Shown here piece by piece: positions 16,296-24,833 of a stretch of DNA of 64,000 bases (position 1 is the first letter of the stretch; each line of letters opens with the position of its first letter). This stretch comes from CAWGQN01 sp963824885 (lineage in GTDB: Bacteria; Actinomycetota; Actinomycetes; Actinomycetales; Microbacteriaceae), in NCBI GenBank assembly GCA_963824885.1, contig CAWGQN010000004.1:127004-191003 (forward strand), in the 5' to 3' direction. Both the position numbers and the translations under genes were made by a program. Below the pieces are notes generated by a model, which saw only the letters and a program-made list of their open reading frames with translations, searched no databases and was not told where the DNA came from.

Positions 16296-17729
16296 CTACC
16301 CGATGCGGTCCCGTTTGCCAAGGATTCCCTGCGGCCTGACGAGAAGAATAAGGATCATGACACCGAGTGCCGCCGCATATTTGAGGTTTGCCGGTAACCA
16401 AATCGTCGACACTTCGATGAACAACCCGATAATGAGTGAACCGACGAGGGCGCCAAACGCCGTCCCGAGTCCGCCGAGCGTCACAGCCGCGAAGATCAAG
16501 AGAAGAATGCTCGCGCCGGTGTTCCAACTGATCGTTTGGTAGAACGCGATGAGGGCCCCGGCGATCCCGGCGAGGGCTCCGCCGCCAATCCACACGAGCC
16601 GAATGACACGCTCGACGTGAATTCCCGATGCGGCCGCGAGCGCCTTGTTGTCTGAGACGGCCCGGGTGGCTTTACCGATTCGGGTTCGAAGCAACACGAA
16701 CGCGACCGCGGCGACGAGAACGATGCAAATAACCGCCCCGATGGCGTCGGACGAGCGGAAATGGACCGGTCCCCACGTGATGGCCGCCGTATTGTCGGCG
16801 GGGAGAACGAGCGATGCGGGCCCAAAGACGACTTGAAACAGGTAGCGCAAAACGAGCGACAGTCCCACGCTCACGATCATGAGAGGAATGAGCGAAATGC
16901 CGCGTTTGCGCAGCGGTCGCCAGAGTCCGAGATCTTGAACGTATCCGAAGGCGCCTCCGAGCACGAGCGCACCGATCACACCGACCCAGCCCGGTAGCGC
17001 CATGGTGACCGTGAGAACATACGCGACAAGGCCTCCGAAGGTGACGAGTTCTCCGTGGGCAAAGTTATTCAGGCCCGTGGTGCCGAAAATGAGCGAGACG
17101 CCAATCGAGGCGAGGGCGAGCAGCAATCCAAACAGCAGACCCGTGGCGAGACGCGGAAGGAGAACATCGATGAAACTCGTTCCCGAATTATTTGCACTCC
17201 GTCCGGGCGCTGGAGGCGTCGTGGAGTCGGATCCGGTTGGAGTGTCACCACTGGGTGCGCCCGCGGCGAGGTTGAAGTACGCGGGAACGCCCTTGTTTCC
17301 CTTGTCGATGTGGACCGCGCGGGGGTTACTCCCCGACTTTGGCATTCCATTCCCCGCCGGAATCTTTGATTCGTCGAGTGTGACGGAGTAGTCGCCCGTT
17401 TCCGGAACACCGATTTCGACGCGACCGTTCGGACCGGTTTGAACGGTCGCCGTGAAACCCGAGTTGTTTGACACCGTCACGGAGACTCCGGAAACGGGGC
17501 TCTTATTGCTATCGAGGCGAACCCAGACGCCAATCGATTCACTCGCGGTCACCGGGTCAGTGGAAGCCGCAGCGGGGGGAGCCGCCGAGAGCGTTGGCAA
17601 TTCGGGCGCGGCGCTCGCGAAAGCGGATGGCAGCCCGACGAGCGCGCAACCGAAAACTGCGGCGAGCGCAATTGTGAGCGCGCGGCCCAAGCGCGGTCGG
17701 TGGCGAGCGGTCACGTCGTGGACCTCCAT
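16296..17729 (-). CDS. livH: branched-chain amino acid ABC transporter permease LivH with N-terminal extracytoplasmic domain
   Basis: 477 residues from ATG 17729 (an in-frame TTG 17744 is also possible; neither has a clear ribosome site). LivH is usually about 290-300 residues, and the permease part here begins near residue 187. Residues 1-40 are a signal peptide or anchor. Residues about 55-155 look like an Ig-like or carboxypeptidase-regulatory-like beta domain (VWVRLDSNKSPVSGVSVTV, GRVEIGVPETGDYSVTL), then a Ser/Thr/Pro/Gly linker. The permease shows LIFGTTGLNNFAHGELVTFG, RTRIGKATRAVSDNKALAAASGI and LVRPQGILGKRDR. The added domain could contact the binding lipoproteins or cell wall; that is speculation. 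Confidence 0.92.
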   Translation of the reverse strand: MEVHDVTARHRPRLGRALTIALAAVFGCALVGLPSAFASAAPELPTLSAAPPAAASTDPVTASESIGVWVRLDSNKSPVSGVSVTVSNNSGFTATVQTGPNGRVEIGVPETGDYSVTLDESKIPAGNGMPKSGSNPRAVHIDKGNKGVPAYFNLAAGAPSGDTPTGSDSTTPPAPGRSANNSGTSFIDVLLPRLATGLLFGLLLALASIGVSLIFGTTGLNNFAHGELVTFGGLVAYVLTVTMALPGWVGVIGALVLGGAFGYVQDLGLWRPLRKRGISLIPLMIVSVGLSLVLRYLFQVVFGPASLVLPADNTAAITWGPVHFRSSDAIGAVICIVLVAAVAFVLLRTRIGKATRAVSDNKALAAASGIHVERVIRLVWIGGGALAGIAGALIAFYQTISWNTGASILLLIFAAVTLGGLGTAFGALVGSLIIGLFIEVSTIWLPANLKYAAALGVMILILLVRPQGILGKRDRIG

Positions 17730-17963
17730 GGTTACAGCGAGCAAGCGAATTCAGGACGCTACGCCGAATTTGTGTCCGGGTTGTTTCCATTCTCGTGGAA
17801 TGGAGAGATAACTGGGTCGCTGGCTTCATGGCGCGGCGCCTTTGGGTGCGTTACATAACATAAGTGGGAATGATGCGCTGGTCAAAACCATTAACATGGA
17901 GGACAAACGTATTGCGGTTGGCGTGAAGCGCATTGTGGTGCGACTTTCCGGTGAAAGGGAACC

Positions 17964-19466
17964 ATGAGCGAAGCAGATCCCTTCGGTTCTATCGGCCTCA
18001 CGTATGACGACGTCATGCTCCTTCCCGGTCACACCGACGTTCTTCCCAGTGAAACCTCGACAGCGTCCCGTTTGACGCGAAACATTTCGGTCGCCGTTCC
18101 GCTCGTGTCGTCGGCAATGGACACCGTCACGGAGTCACGAATGGCAATTGCCATGGCGCGTCAGGGTGGCCTGGGTGTCATCCACCGCAATTTGTCGATC
18201 AGCGATCAAGCCGCGCACGTTGACACGGTTAAACGCTCCGAATCCGGCATGATAACGCGTCCCGTGACGACAACCCCGGACGCGACGGTTTTCGAGGTCG
18301 ACGAGCTGTGCGGCCGGTTTCGAATTAGTGGATTGCCGGTCGTCGAATCCGATGGGACGCTCGTGGGCATCGTGACGAACCGCGACATGCGATTCGTCAC
18401 GCCGGCTGACAGGGCGACGACTCGGGTCCGCGACGTTATGACTCGGGCTCCGCTCGTAACCGCGAGAGAGGGCGTCGATGCCGACGAAGCGATTGCGATT
18501 TTTTCTCGGCACAAGGTTGAAAAGCTTCCGCTCATCGACGGCGCGGGTCGATTGCGCGGCCTCATTACGGTAAAAGACTTTGACAAGTCAGAAAAGTATC
18601 CGAACGCGACAAAAGACTCTGAGGGCCGCTTGCGGGTCGGCGCGGCGATAGGGTTTTACGGAGATTCGTGGGATCGCGCGATGGCTCTTATTGGTGCGGG
18701 CGTCGATGTGCTGGTCGTCGACACCGCAAACGGCGATAGTCGCGGAGCACTCGACATTATTCGCACCCTCAAGGCCGAGCCGGCCGCGAGCGGCATTGAC
18801 GTGATTGGTGGCAATGTGGCCACTCTCGAGGGCGCCGCGTCGCTCATTGACGCGGGAGTCGACGCGATCAAAGTGGGGGTCGGCCCCGGATCGATTTGCA
18901 CGACTCGGGTTGTCGCGGGTGTCGGTGTTCCGCAATTGTCCGCTGTGCACGAGGCGGCGCGTGCGGCGCGCACAGCTGATGTTCCGCTCATTGCGGACGG
19001 TGGATTGCAATACTCGGGTGACATTGCGAAGGCGCTTGTCGCGGGAGCGGATACGGTCATGATGGGGTCTTTGCTCGCCGGATGCGATGAGAGTCCCGGC
19101 GATCTCGTTTTCGTTAACGGCAAGCAATACAAAAACTATCGGGGCATGGGTTCACTCGGTGCTCTTCAGACGCGCGGTTCGGCGACGTCGTATTCGCGCG
19201 ACCGTTACTTTCAGGCCGATGTTCCGAGCGACGAACAACTCATTGCCGAGGGTGTCGAAAGCCAGGTTCCGTACCGCGGCCCGCTCGCAGCGGTTGTTTT
19301 CCAGCTCATTGGCGGTTTGCGTCAGTCGATGTTCTACGTCGGGGTGCGCACGATTGACGAGCTCAAACGCACGGGAAAGTTCGTTCGTATTACGGTTGCC
19401 GGTTTGAAAGAGTCGCACCCCCACGATGTCAAGATGATTGTTGAAGCGCCAAACTATCGGGGTTGA
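17964..19466 (+). CDS. guaB: inosine-5'-monophosphate dehydrogenase
   Basis: A 500-residue enzyme that oxidises IMP to XMP with NAD+, the committed step to GMP. The TIM barrel is split by two CBS domains (about residues 95-215, around RPVTTTPDATVFEVDELC and VRDVMTRAPLVTAREGV). The catalytic loop is GVGPGSICTTRVVAGVG with its cysteine; the flap has the KNYRGMGSLGAL motif. ATG 17964 follows AAAGGGA. It diverges from livH across 219 bases, where I saw only a short 6-bp hairpin (CCATTC/GAATGG) and no known riboswitch. Confidence 0.97.
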   Translation: MSEADPFGSIGLTYDDVMLLPGHTDVLPSETSTASRLTRNISVAVPLVSSAMDTVTESRMAIAMARQGGLGVIHRNLSISDQAAHVDTVKRSESGMITRPVTTTPDATVFEVDELCGRFRISGLPVVESDGTLVGIVTNRDMRFVTPADRATTRVRDVMTRAPLVTAREGVDADEAIAIFSRHKVEKLPLIDGAGRLRGLITVKDFDKSEKYPNATKDSEGRLRVGAAIGFYGDSWDRAMALIGAGVDVLVVDTANGDSRGALDIIRTLKAEPAASGIDVIGGNVATLEGAASLIDAGVDAIKVGVGPGSICTTRVVAGVGVPQLSAVHEAARAARTADVPLIADGGLQYSGDIAKALVAGADTVMMGSLLAGCDESPGDLVFVNGKQYKNYRGMGSLGALQTRGSATSYSRDRYFQADVPSDEQLIAEGVESQVPYRGPLAAVVFQLIGGLRQSMFYVGVRTIDELKRTGKFVRITVAGLKESHPHDVKMIVEAPNYRG

Positions 19467-19533
19467 TTCGTCTTTTTCGGCACCGCTGATGAGCGTCGGA
19501 TGAGTGGGTCAGCTCGAACGGTAGGCTGGCCCG

Positions 19534-20649
19534 GTGGCGATGGAAATTGAAATCGGGCGGGCAAAACGTGCTCGGCGCGTTTACGCGTTCGACGATATTG
19601 CGGTGGTTCCGAGTCGCCGAACGCGTGATCCCAGTGACGTGTCGGTCGCGTGGTCAATTGATGCGTACCAATTCGATGTTCCGATTGTGGCCGCCCCCAT
19701 GGACTCGGTCGTCTCACCTCACACCGCAATTGCGATGGGAAAGCTCGGCGGTCTCGGTGTTCTCGATCTCGAGGGTGTGTGGACGAGATACGACGAACCC
19801 GAATCGGTGCTTGCAGAAATCCGCGCGCTGCCCGCGGACCGTGCGACGGCGCGCATGCAAGAACTCTATTCCGAACCGATCAAGCCCGAATTGGTTACCG
19901 CGCGCCTCGCCGAGATTCGAGCGGCGGGTGTCACGGTCGCGGGCGCACTGTCTCCGCAGCGCACTCAAGAGCTCTACCAGACAGTGGCGGATGCCGGGGT
20001 CGACATTTTCGTCATTAGGGGAACGACGGTGTCGGCGGAGCACGTGTCGAAACACTCCGAACCGCTCAACCTCAAGAAGTTCATTTACGAACTCGATGTG
20101 CCCGTGATTGTGGGCGGCGCCGCGACGTACACGGCGGCGCTGCACCTCATGCGCACGGGTGCCGCGGGCGTTCTCGTCGGGTTTGGTGGCGGCGCGGCAT
20201 CGACAACGCGGGCATCGTTGGGGATCGAAGCGCGCATGGCGAGCGCGGTTGCGGATGTGGGGGGTGCGAGGCGCGACTACCTCGACGAATCGGGAGGTCG
20301 CTACGTTCACGTGATCGCCGATGGCGGGCTCGGCAGCTCGGGCGACATTGTCAAGGCAATTGCCGTGGGCGCCGACGCCGTCATGCTCGGGAGTACGCTT
20401 GCTCGTGCGTCGGAAGCTCCGGGGGGCGGGTGGCACTGGGGAACCGAGTCGCACCACATGCATTTGCCTCGAGGCACTCGGGTCGATGTCGGCACGATTG
20501 CACCGCTCGAGGCGATTTTGTTTGGACCCGCTCCGGTCGCCGACGGAACAGCGAACCTGGTTGGTGCTCTTCGTCGCTCGATGGCGACCACCGGGTATTC
20601 CGACCTCAAGGAATTTCAGCGCGTCGAAATTGTCGTCGCACCCGGATGA
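19534..20649 (+). CDS. guaB3: GuaB3 family IMP dehydrogenase-related protein
   Basis: 371 residues from GTG 19534. It has the IMPDH barrel (AFDDIAVVPSRRTRDPSDVS, VPIVAAPMDSVVSP, HVIADGGLGSSGDIVKAIAVGADAVMLG in parts) but no CBS domains. Where GuaB has the SICTTR cysteine loop this protein has GGGAASTTRASLG. These features define the actinobacterial GuaB3 group, which usually lies just downstream of guaB, as here (67 bases). Without the loop cysteine, classical IMPDH chemistry by this copy is doubtful from sequence alone. Confidence 0.92.
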   Translation: MAMEIEIGRAKRARRVYAFDDIAVVPSRRTRDPSDVSVAWSIDAYQFDVPIVAAPMDSVVSPHTAIAMGKLGGLGVLDLEGVWTRYDEPESVLAEIRALPADRATARMQELYSEPIKPELVTARLAEIRAAGVTVAGALSPQRTQELYQTVADAGVDIFVIRGTTVSAEHVSKHSEPLNLKKFIYELDVPVIVGGAATYTAALHLMRTGAAGVLVGFGGGAASTTRASLGIEARMASAVADVGGARRDYLDESGGRYVHVIADGGLGSSGDIVKAIAVGADAVMLGSTLARASEAPGGGWHWGTESHHMHLPRGTRVDVGTIAPLEAILFGPAPVADGTANLVGALRRSMATTGYSDLKEFQRVEIVVAPG

Positions 20650-20665
20650 CACGAAGGAGTTCACT

Positions 20666-21193
20666 ATGGTAGACGTTCGGCGGGTCAAGCTTCCCGGCGT
20701 CGGAGTCTTGCACACGTTCGTGGCCGACGACGGCGGGAAAGTGGGGGTCATCGCTCACCGGTCTGGCCACAGCGACCTCATCACCTTCGCCGACGAAGAA
20801 GACGCGAGCAAGGTATCGCTGCGGTTAAGCGAAGATGAAGCGCACACGCTCGCCGAGCTATTGGGCGGCACCCAGATTACCGAGTCGCTGACCGCGCTCG
20901 ACCAGATACCGGGTCTCAGCATCGACTGGTTTACGGTCGACAACGACGATTACATTGCGGGTCAACCGCTCGGTAACCCGGGTGCTCGCGACATTGTGGG
21001 GCTAACCGTGGTTGCCGTCGTGCGGGACGAGTCGACGAACCCGGCACCCGCGGCTGATTTCTCAGTTCTTCCGGGAGACACGCTCGTCGTTGCCGGGAGT
21101 CCCGAGAAGGTTGCGAAGGCGTTCGCATTCTTTCGAACGGGCCAAATGACGTCAATCACTCGGGCGAGCATCGATTCTCCACCAGGGGGCTAG
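20666..21193 (+). CDS. khtT: K+/H+ antiporter regulatory subunit, KhtT-like (TrkA-C domain)
   Basis: A 175-residue soluble protein starting at ATG 20666 with GAAGGAG 7 bases upstream; the open frame extends back into guaB3 but without a site. Residues about 1-75 form a KhtT-type N-terminal domain (VKLPGVGVLHTFVADDGGK). Residues about 85-160 form an RCK_C/TrkA-C domain (DIVGLTVVAVVRDE, SVLPGDTLVVAGSPEKVAKA). It lies 2 bases before the antiporter gene, and the pair matches the KhtTU arrangement, in which the regulatory subunit gates the membrane antiporter. Confidence 0.87.
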   Translation: MVDVRRVKLPGVGVLHTFVADDGGKVGVIAHRSGHSDLITFADEEDASKVSLRLSEDEAHTLAELLGGTQITESLTALDQIPGLSIDWFTVDNDDYIAGQPLGNPGARDIVGLTVVAVVRDESTNPAPAADFSVLPGDTLVVAGSPEKVAKAFAFFRTGQMTSITRASIDSPPGG

Positions 21194-21195
21194 TC

Positions 21196-22572
21196 GTGCA
21201 CGTCGGCCCCGACCTTATCGTTCTCGGCATTCTGTTCGTCGTCGCCTACGCTCTCGGCCGCGTGGGCAAGCTCATTGGATTGCCCGCGATTCCCGTCTAC
21301 ATGCTTGTCGGGCTGCTCGCGAGCCCGCATTTTGATTTGTTTCCGCTCGATTTTGACCGCGGCTACATTGAACTCATCGCCATTTTTGGCCTCATTCTGT
21401 TGTTGTTTAATTTGGGGCTCGAATTCGATCAAGACGAATTTTTGAGCAACGCGGGCAAGCTACTCATTTCGGGCGGGACCTATCTTCTCGTCAATATGGG
21501 CGCAGGTCTTGCTTTTGGATTCTTAGTGGGCTGGGGGTCGCGTGAGGCGCTCATCATCGCGGGCATCACCGCGACGTCGTCGAGTGCAATTGTCACGAAG
21601 CTGCTCATTGAACTCAAGCGGCTCGCGAATCGCGAAACTCCCATGATTCTCGGCGTCACGGTCGTCGAAGACGTTTTCATTGCCTTCTACCTCGCAATCG
21701 TTTCGGTCACTCTCAGCGGCGAGACGGAGCCGTGGCCGGTCGTTGGAAAGCTTGCTATCGCGTTCGCCTTTTTGTTGGCAATGTTTGCGCTGGCTCGCTG
21801 GGGCGCGCGATTCGTTGGTCGACTCTTTCGAACGAAAGACAACGAGCTGTTCACCATTTTGTTATTCGGTCTCGCAATATTGTCGGGTGGAGTCGGGCAG
21901 GTCCTCGGCGTGACCGACGCGATTGGCGCGTTTCTTATTGGACTCGTTTTGGGCGCGACACGGTACCGCGCAAAAATCGAGCAGGTCGCGATTCCGCTTC
22001 GCGACGTGTTTGGGGCGTTCTTCTTTCTCAATTTTGGCCTCGCTCTCAATCCGGGCCAGTTTCCCGGAGTCGTCGTACCGGTGATTCTCGCGGTCATCAT
22101 GACGGTCGTGCTCAATCAGGTCGCGGGGCAGTTCGTTGCGTGGTTGAACAACCAGGGCGCGCAAGCCGGCATCAACACCGCAATGATTTTGCACAACCGC
22201 GGCGAGTTCGCACTAATTCTGGCGACACTGTCGCTTGCCGCTGGTCTCGATTCGCGGATTCAGCCCTTTGCGGGACTCTACGTGTTGACAATGTCGATCA
22301 TCGGGCCGATTCTTGCGGCACACTCGGAGCGTATTGGCGCACTCGTGTTGCGCACGAAGCCGTCGACGGTGACATCCCGCCGTGAGGGCTTGACGCGGGA
22401 TGAGCTATTCGCGCTCGTCGAGGCGACGACGACCGATGGTGAGCTCGCTGATCCCTCTGCGGGGTTGCCCGCGGCTCCTCATGCGAAACACGTGACCCAT
22501 TCGGCGGAGCCGAGGGATCGGCCTGCCAACGAGGCCGCGCGGCGAAGGGACGGCGCCGACGAGGAGGGGTGA
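21196..22572 (+). CDS. khtU: K+/H+ antiporter, CPA2 family (KhtU-like)
   Basis: A 458-residue cation:proton antiporter with about 12 membrane spans, starting at GTG 21196 after AGGGGG. Family features include LIGLPAIPVYMLVGLLASP, LLLFNLGLEFD, the GITATSSSAIVTKLL segment, VEDVFIAFYLA and the discontinuous-helix region LGVTDAIGAFLIGLVLGA. The last 80 or so residues are a charged, disordered cytoplasmic tail. It is paired with khtT upstream. The role is K+ efflux and pH homeostasis by family knowledge. Confidence 0.88.
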   Translation: MHVGPDLIVLGILFVVAYALGRVGKLIGLPAIPVYMLVGLLASPHFDLFPLDFDRGYIELIAIFGLILLLFNLGLEFDQDEFLSNAGKLLISGGTYLLVNMGAGLAFGFLVGWGSREALIIAGITATSSSAIVTKLLIELKRLANRETPMILGVTVVEDVFIAFYLAIVSVTLSGETEPWPVVGKLAIAFAFLLAMFALARWGARFVGRLFRTKDNELFTILLFGLAILSGGVGQVLGVTDAIGAFLIGLVLGATRYRAKIEQVAIPLRDVFGAFFFLNFGLALNPGQFPGVVVPVILAVIMTVVLNQVAGQFVAWLNNQGAQAGINTAMILHNRGEFALILATLSLAAGLDSRIQPFAGLYVLTMSIIGPILAAHSERIGALVLRTKPSTVTSRREGLTRDELFALVEATTTDGELADPSAGLPAAPHAKHVTHSAEPRDRPANEAARRRDGADEEG

Positions 22573-22673
22573 ACCAGAAAAATAATCGTAGTAAATGCCG
22601 GCCCTTAGTATTTACTCATCTGGCGGGTTCACAGTGTAGGATGAGGCCCGCTATTGGTTGAAGGAGAGCTGCA

Positions 22674-23522
22674 ATGGTTGCTCGGCATTTGTTGGTGACT
22701 GGCACGGGGGGGTACTTCGGGCCACACGTCGTCGCTGCTCTGCTCAATCGCGGCCACCGTGTCACCGCGGTCGTGCGTCCCGGTTCACGCGCCGATGTTG
22801 ATGAGCGGGCTAACCGTGTTGAAGCTGATATTTTAGCCGATGGTTTCGACGTGACGAAGGTGACGTACGAGCGACCGGACGTCCTCCTTCACCTCGCGTG
22901 GACCGACGGTTTTGCGCACAATAAGCCTTCGCACATGCTCAACCTTTCCGCCCACTACGCTTTGCTTCACGATGCCGCGGATTGGGGTGTACCGCGCATC
23001 GTCGCTTTAGGCACGATGCATGAGGTCGGCTATTGGGAGGGCGCCATTGACGCCGACACTCCTACTTCTCCGAGCACGGCTTACGGCATCGCAAAGGATG
23101 CTCTTCGTCGCGCGGTGTTCGCGACCATCGGGTCGCGGGTCGAACTGGCGTGGTTGCGCTGTTATTACATTTACGGCGATGACCGCCGCAACCAATCCAT
23201 CTTTACGCGCATTCTTGAGGCGGTCGAGCAGGGCAAGAGGGCATTCCCCTTCACAACGGGGACGAACAAATATGATTTCATTGATGTCTCGGAACTTGGC
23301 CGACAGATCGCTGTTGCAGCGACAACGAGCGGTCTTATCGGCACGATTAACTGCGGAAGCGGAAACGCGGTTGCCCTCAGTGAGCAGGCCGAGGAGTTCA
23401 TCCGCGTCAACGAATTGCCCATCACTCTCGAGTACGGGGCCTTTCCTGATCGTCAGTACGATTCGCCGGCAGTGTGGGGCAACACGAGTGTCATTCAAGA
23501 GCTGATGTCGCGCTCCGAGTGA
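22674..23522 (+). CDS. NAD-dependent epimerase/dehydratase family protein
   Basis: A 282-residue short-chain dehydrogenase of the extended type. The Rossmann motif is TGTGGYFGPHVV (near residue 9), and the catalytic YGIAK lies near 137. The site GAAGGAG precedes ATG 22674. It opens the polysaccharide cluster and probably makes or modifies a nucleotide sugar, but the exact sugar cannot be told. The 100-base leader is AT-richer and may contain a promoter. Confidence 0.85.
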   Translation: MVARHLLVTGTGGYFGPHVVAALLNRGHRVTAVVRPGSRADVDERANRVEADILADGFDVTKVTYERPDVLLHLAWTDGFAHNKPSHMLNLSAHYALLHDAADWGVPRIVALGTMHEVGYWEGAIDADTPTSPSTAYGIAKDALRRAVFATIGSRVELAWLRCYYIYGDDRRNQSIFTRILEAVEQGKRAFPFTTGTNKYDFIDVSELGRQIAVAATTSGLIGTINCGSGNAVALSEQAEEFIRVNELPITLEYGAFPDRQYDSPAVWGNTSVIQELMSRSE

Positions 23523-23701
23523 CGTACGTCAACGCGGGGCGAATGTACTACGATTCAACACACGGGCACCGTGGCCACGCTTAACCAACCCGCTCACCCC
23601 GACGATACCCAGGCGATTTCATCGCTCCGCGTGAACGCGCGGGGTGGGTCATGGCGATTCGTGATCGGGCCCAGACCGGAAAAAGAACGAGGTACCCCAT
23701 A

Positions 23702-24775
23702 ATGGCGTCTCACGTGGTAATCGTCATGCGTACGCGTGACCGTGCAATTCTTTTGCGCCGTGCGCTCGCGAGTGTCGCCGCACAGACGTACCGCGACTTC
23801 CAGTTGGTCGTCGTCAACGACGGGGGTGAACCGTCCGCAGTCGAGGCTCTTCTCTCCACCTTCGACGGGATCGGGGAGCCGACGGTCATCCATAACTCCG
23901 AGTCGGTCGGTCGCGAGCAAGCGGTTAATGTCGGTGTCCAACCGTCCACGTCGCCGTTGGTCGCGATTCTCGACGACGACGACACGTGGGCACCCAGTTA
24001 CCTCGAGACGACGTGCGCCCACTTGGCGCGATCCGACGATGGGGCGGTTGCGGTCCGCACCGAAGTTGTGTTCGAGGAGATCAATGGTGACACCGTCCGC
24101 GAGCTACGACGGGAGCTGCTAAGTACCGACATCCATCGTGTGACCCTGCTCGATATGCTCTATTGCAACTTCGTGCCGACGAATTCGATGGTGGTCAGGC
24201 GCGAGTTGTATGACTCGCTCGGCGGCTGGGACGGATCGATGCCGGTTCTCGCGGATTGGGACTTCAATCTCAAAGTACTCACGCAATCGTCAATCGGATT
24301 CATTGATGGTGCCCCCCTCGCGTTCTGGCATCGTCGCGAAACCCAGACCGGCCCACTGGGTAACAGCGTCCACGCAGCTAGTGATGACCACTTAATATTC
24401 ACCTCGGTCGTCCGCGATGGCTTCCTTAAGGCCGACGCCGAGCGCGGGGCGGGCTTGGGCAACGCCCTCGTCATCGCCGACGCTTATTTGCGTCTGTCTC
24501 GGCAGCTCGATCTTGCTCGTCAGGATCTGATCAACCACGGGGCCGGCAACGCCTCTGTTCTCGCGCAACAGGTTGATCAGAGATTGGACGGGCTTTCTTC
24601 GCTCGTCGAGGCGATGCACGGCCAGCTTCAGCAGCTCCACGCGCAATCGTTACGCATCGCGGAATTACAGGACCACCTTCAAGTCCTCCACGCACAGTCC
24701 TACTCGGCGCGCGTGCGCCGAGCCGTTTCGAAGGCGAAGTCTGGCGTTTCCAGAGCGTTTCGGCGCGAGAGCTGA
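23702..24775 (+). CDS. family 2 glycosyltransferase with C-terminal coiled coil
   Basis: A 357-residue GT-A enzyme. The N-terminal nucleotide-sugar region is VVIVMRTRDRAILLRRALASV; the metal-binding DDD occurs in VAILDDDDTWAP (near residue 86), and the acceptor region in ADWDFNLKVL. Residues about 275-340 are a glutamine-rich coiled coil (LQQLHAQSLRIAELQDHL), which is unusual for a simple GT2 and may mediate oligomerisation or tethering to the next protein. I prefer ATG 23702, at the conserved start, over ATG 23651. Part of the surface-polysaccharide cluster. Confidence 0.87.
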   Translation: MASHVVIVMRTRDRAILLRRALASVAAQTYRDFQLVVVNDGGEPSAVEALLSTFDGIGEPTVIHNSESVGREQAVNVGVQPSTSPLVAILDDDDTWAPSYLETTCAHLARSDDGAVAVRTEVVFEEINGDTVRELRRELLSTDIHRVTLLDMLYCNFVPTNSMVVRRELYDSLGGWDGSMPVLADWDFNLKVLTQSSIGFIDGAPLAFWHRRETQTGPLGNSVHAASDDHLIFTSVVRDGFLKADAERGAGLGNALVIADAYLRLSRQLDLARQDLINHGAGNASVLAQQVDQRLDGLSSLVEAMHGQLQQLHAQSLRIAELQDHLQVLHAQSYSARVRRAVSKAKSGVSRAFRRES

Positions 24776-24833
24776 GACGCCACGATGTCAACCTCGAACG
24801 ACGATTCCACGAACCTGAAGTGAACATTCCTAA

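Noticed and set aside
17745..17963. A riboswitch or purine operator between livH and guaB
   Set aside because: Only a 6-bp hairpin is visible; no conserved riboswitch core or known operator could be recognised.
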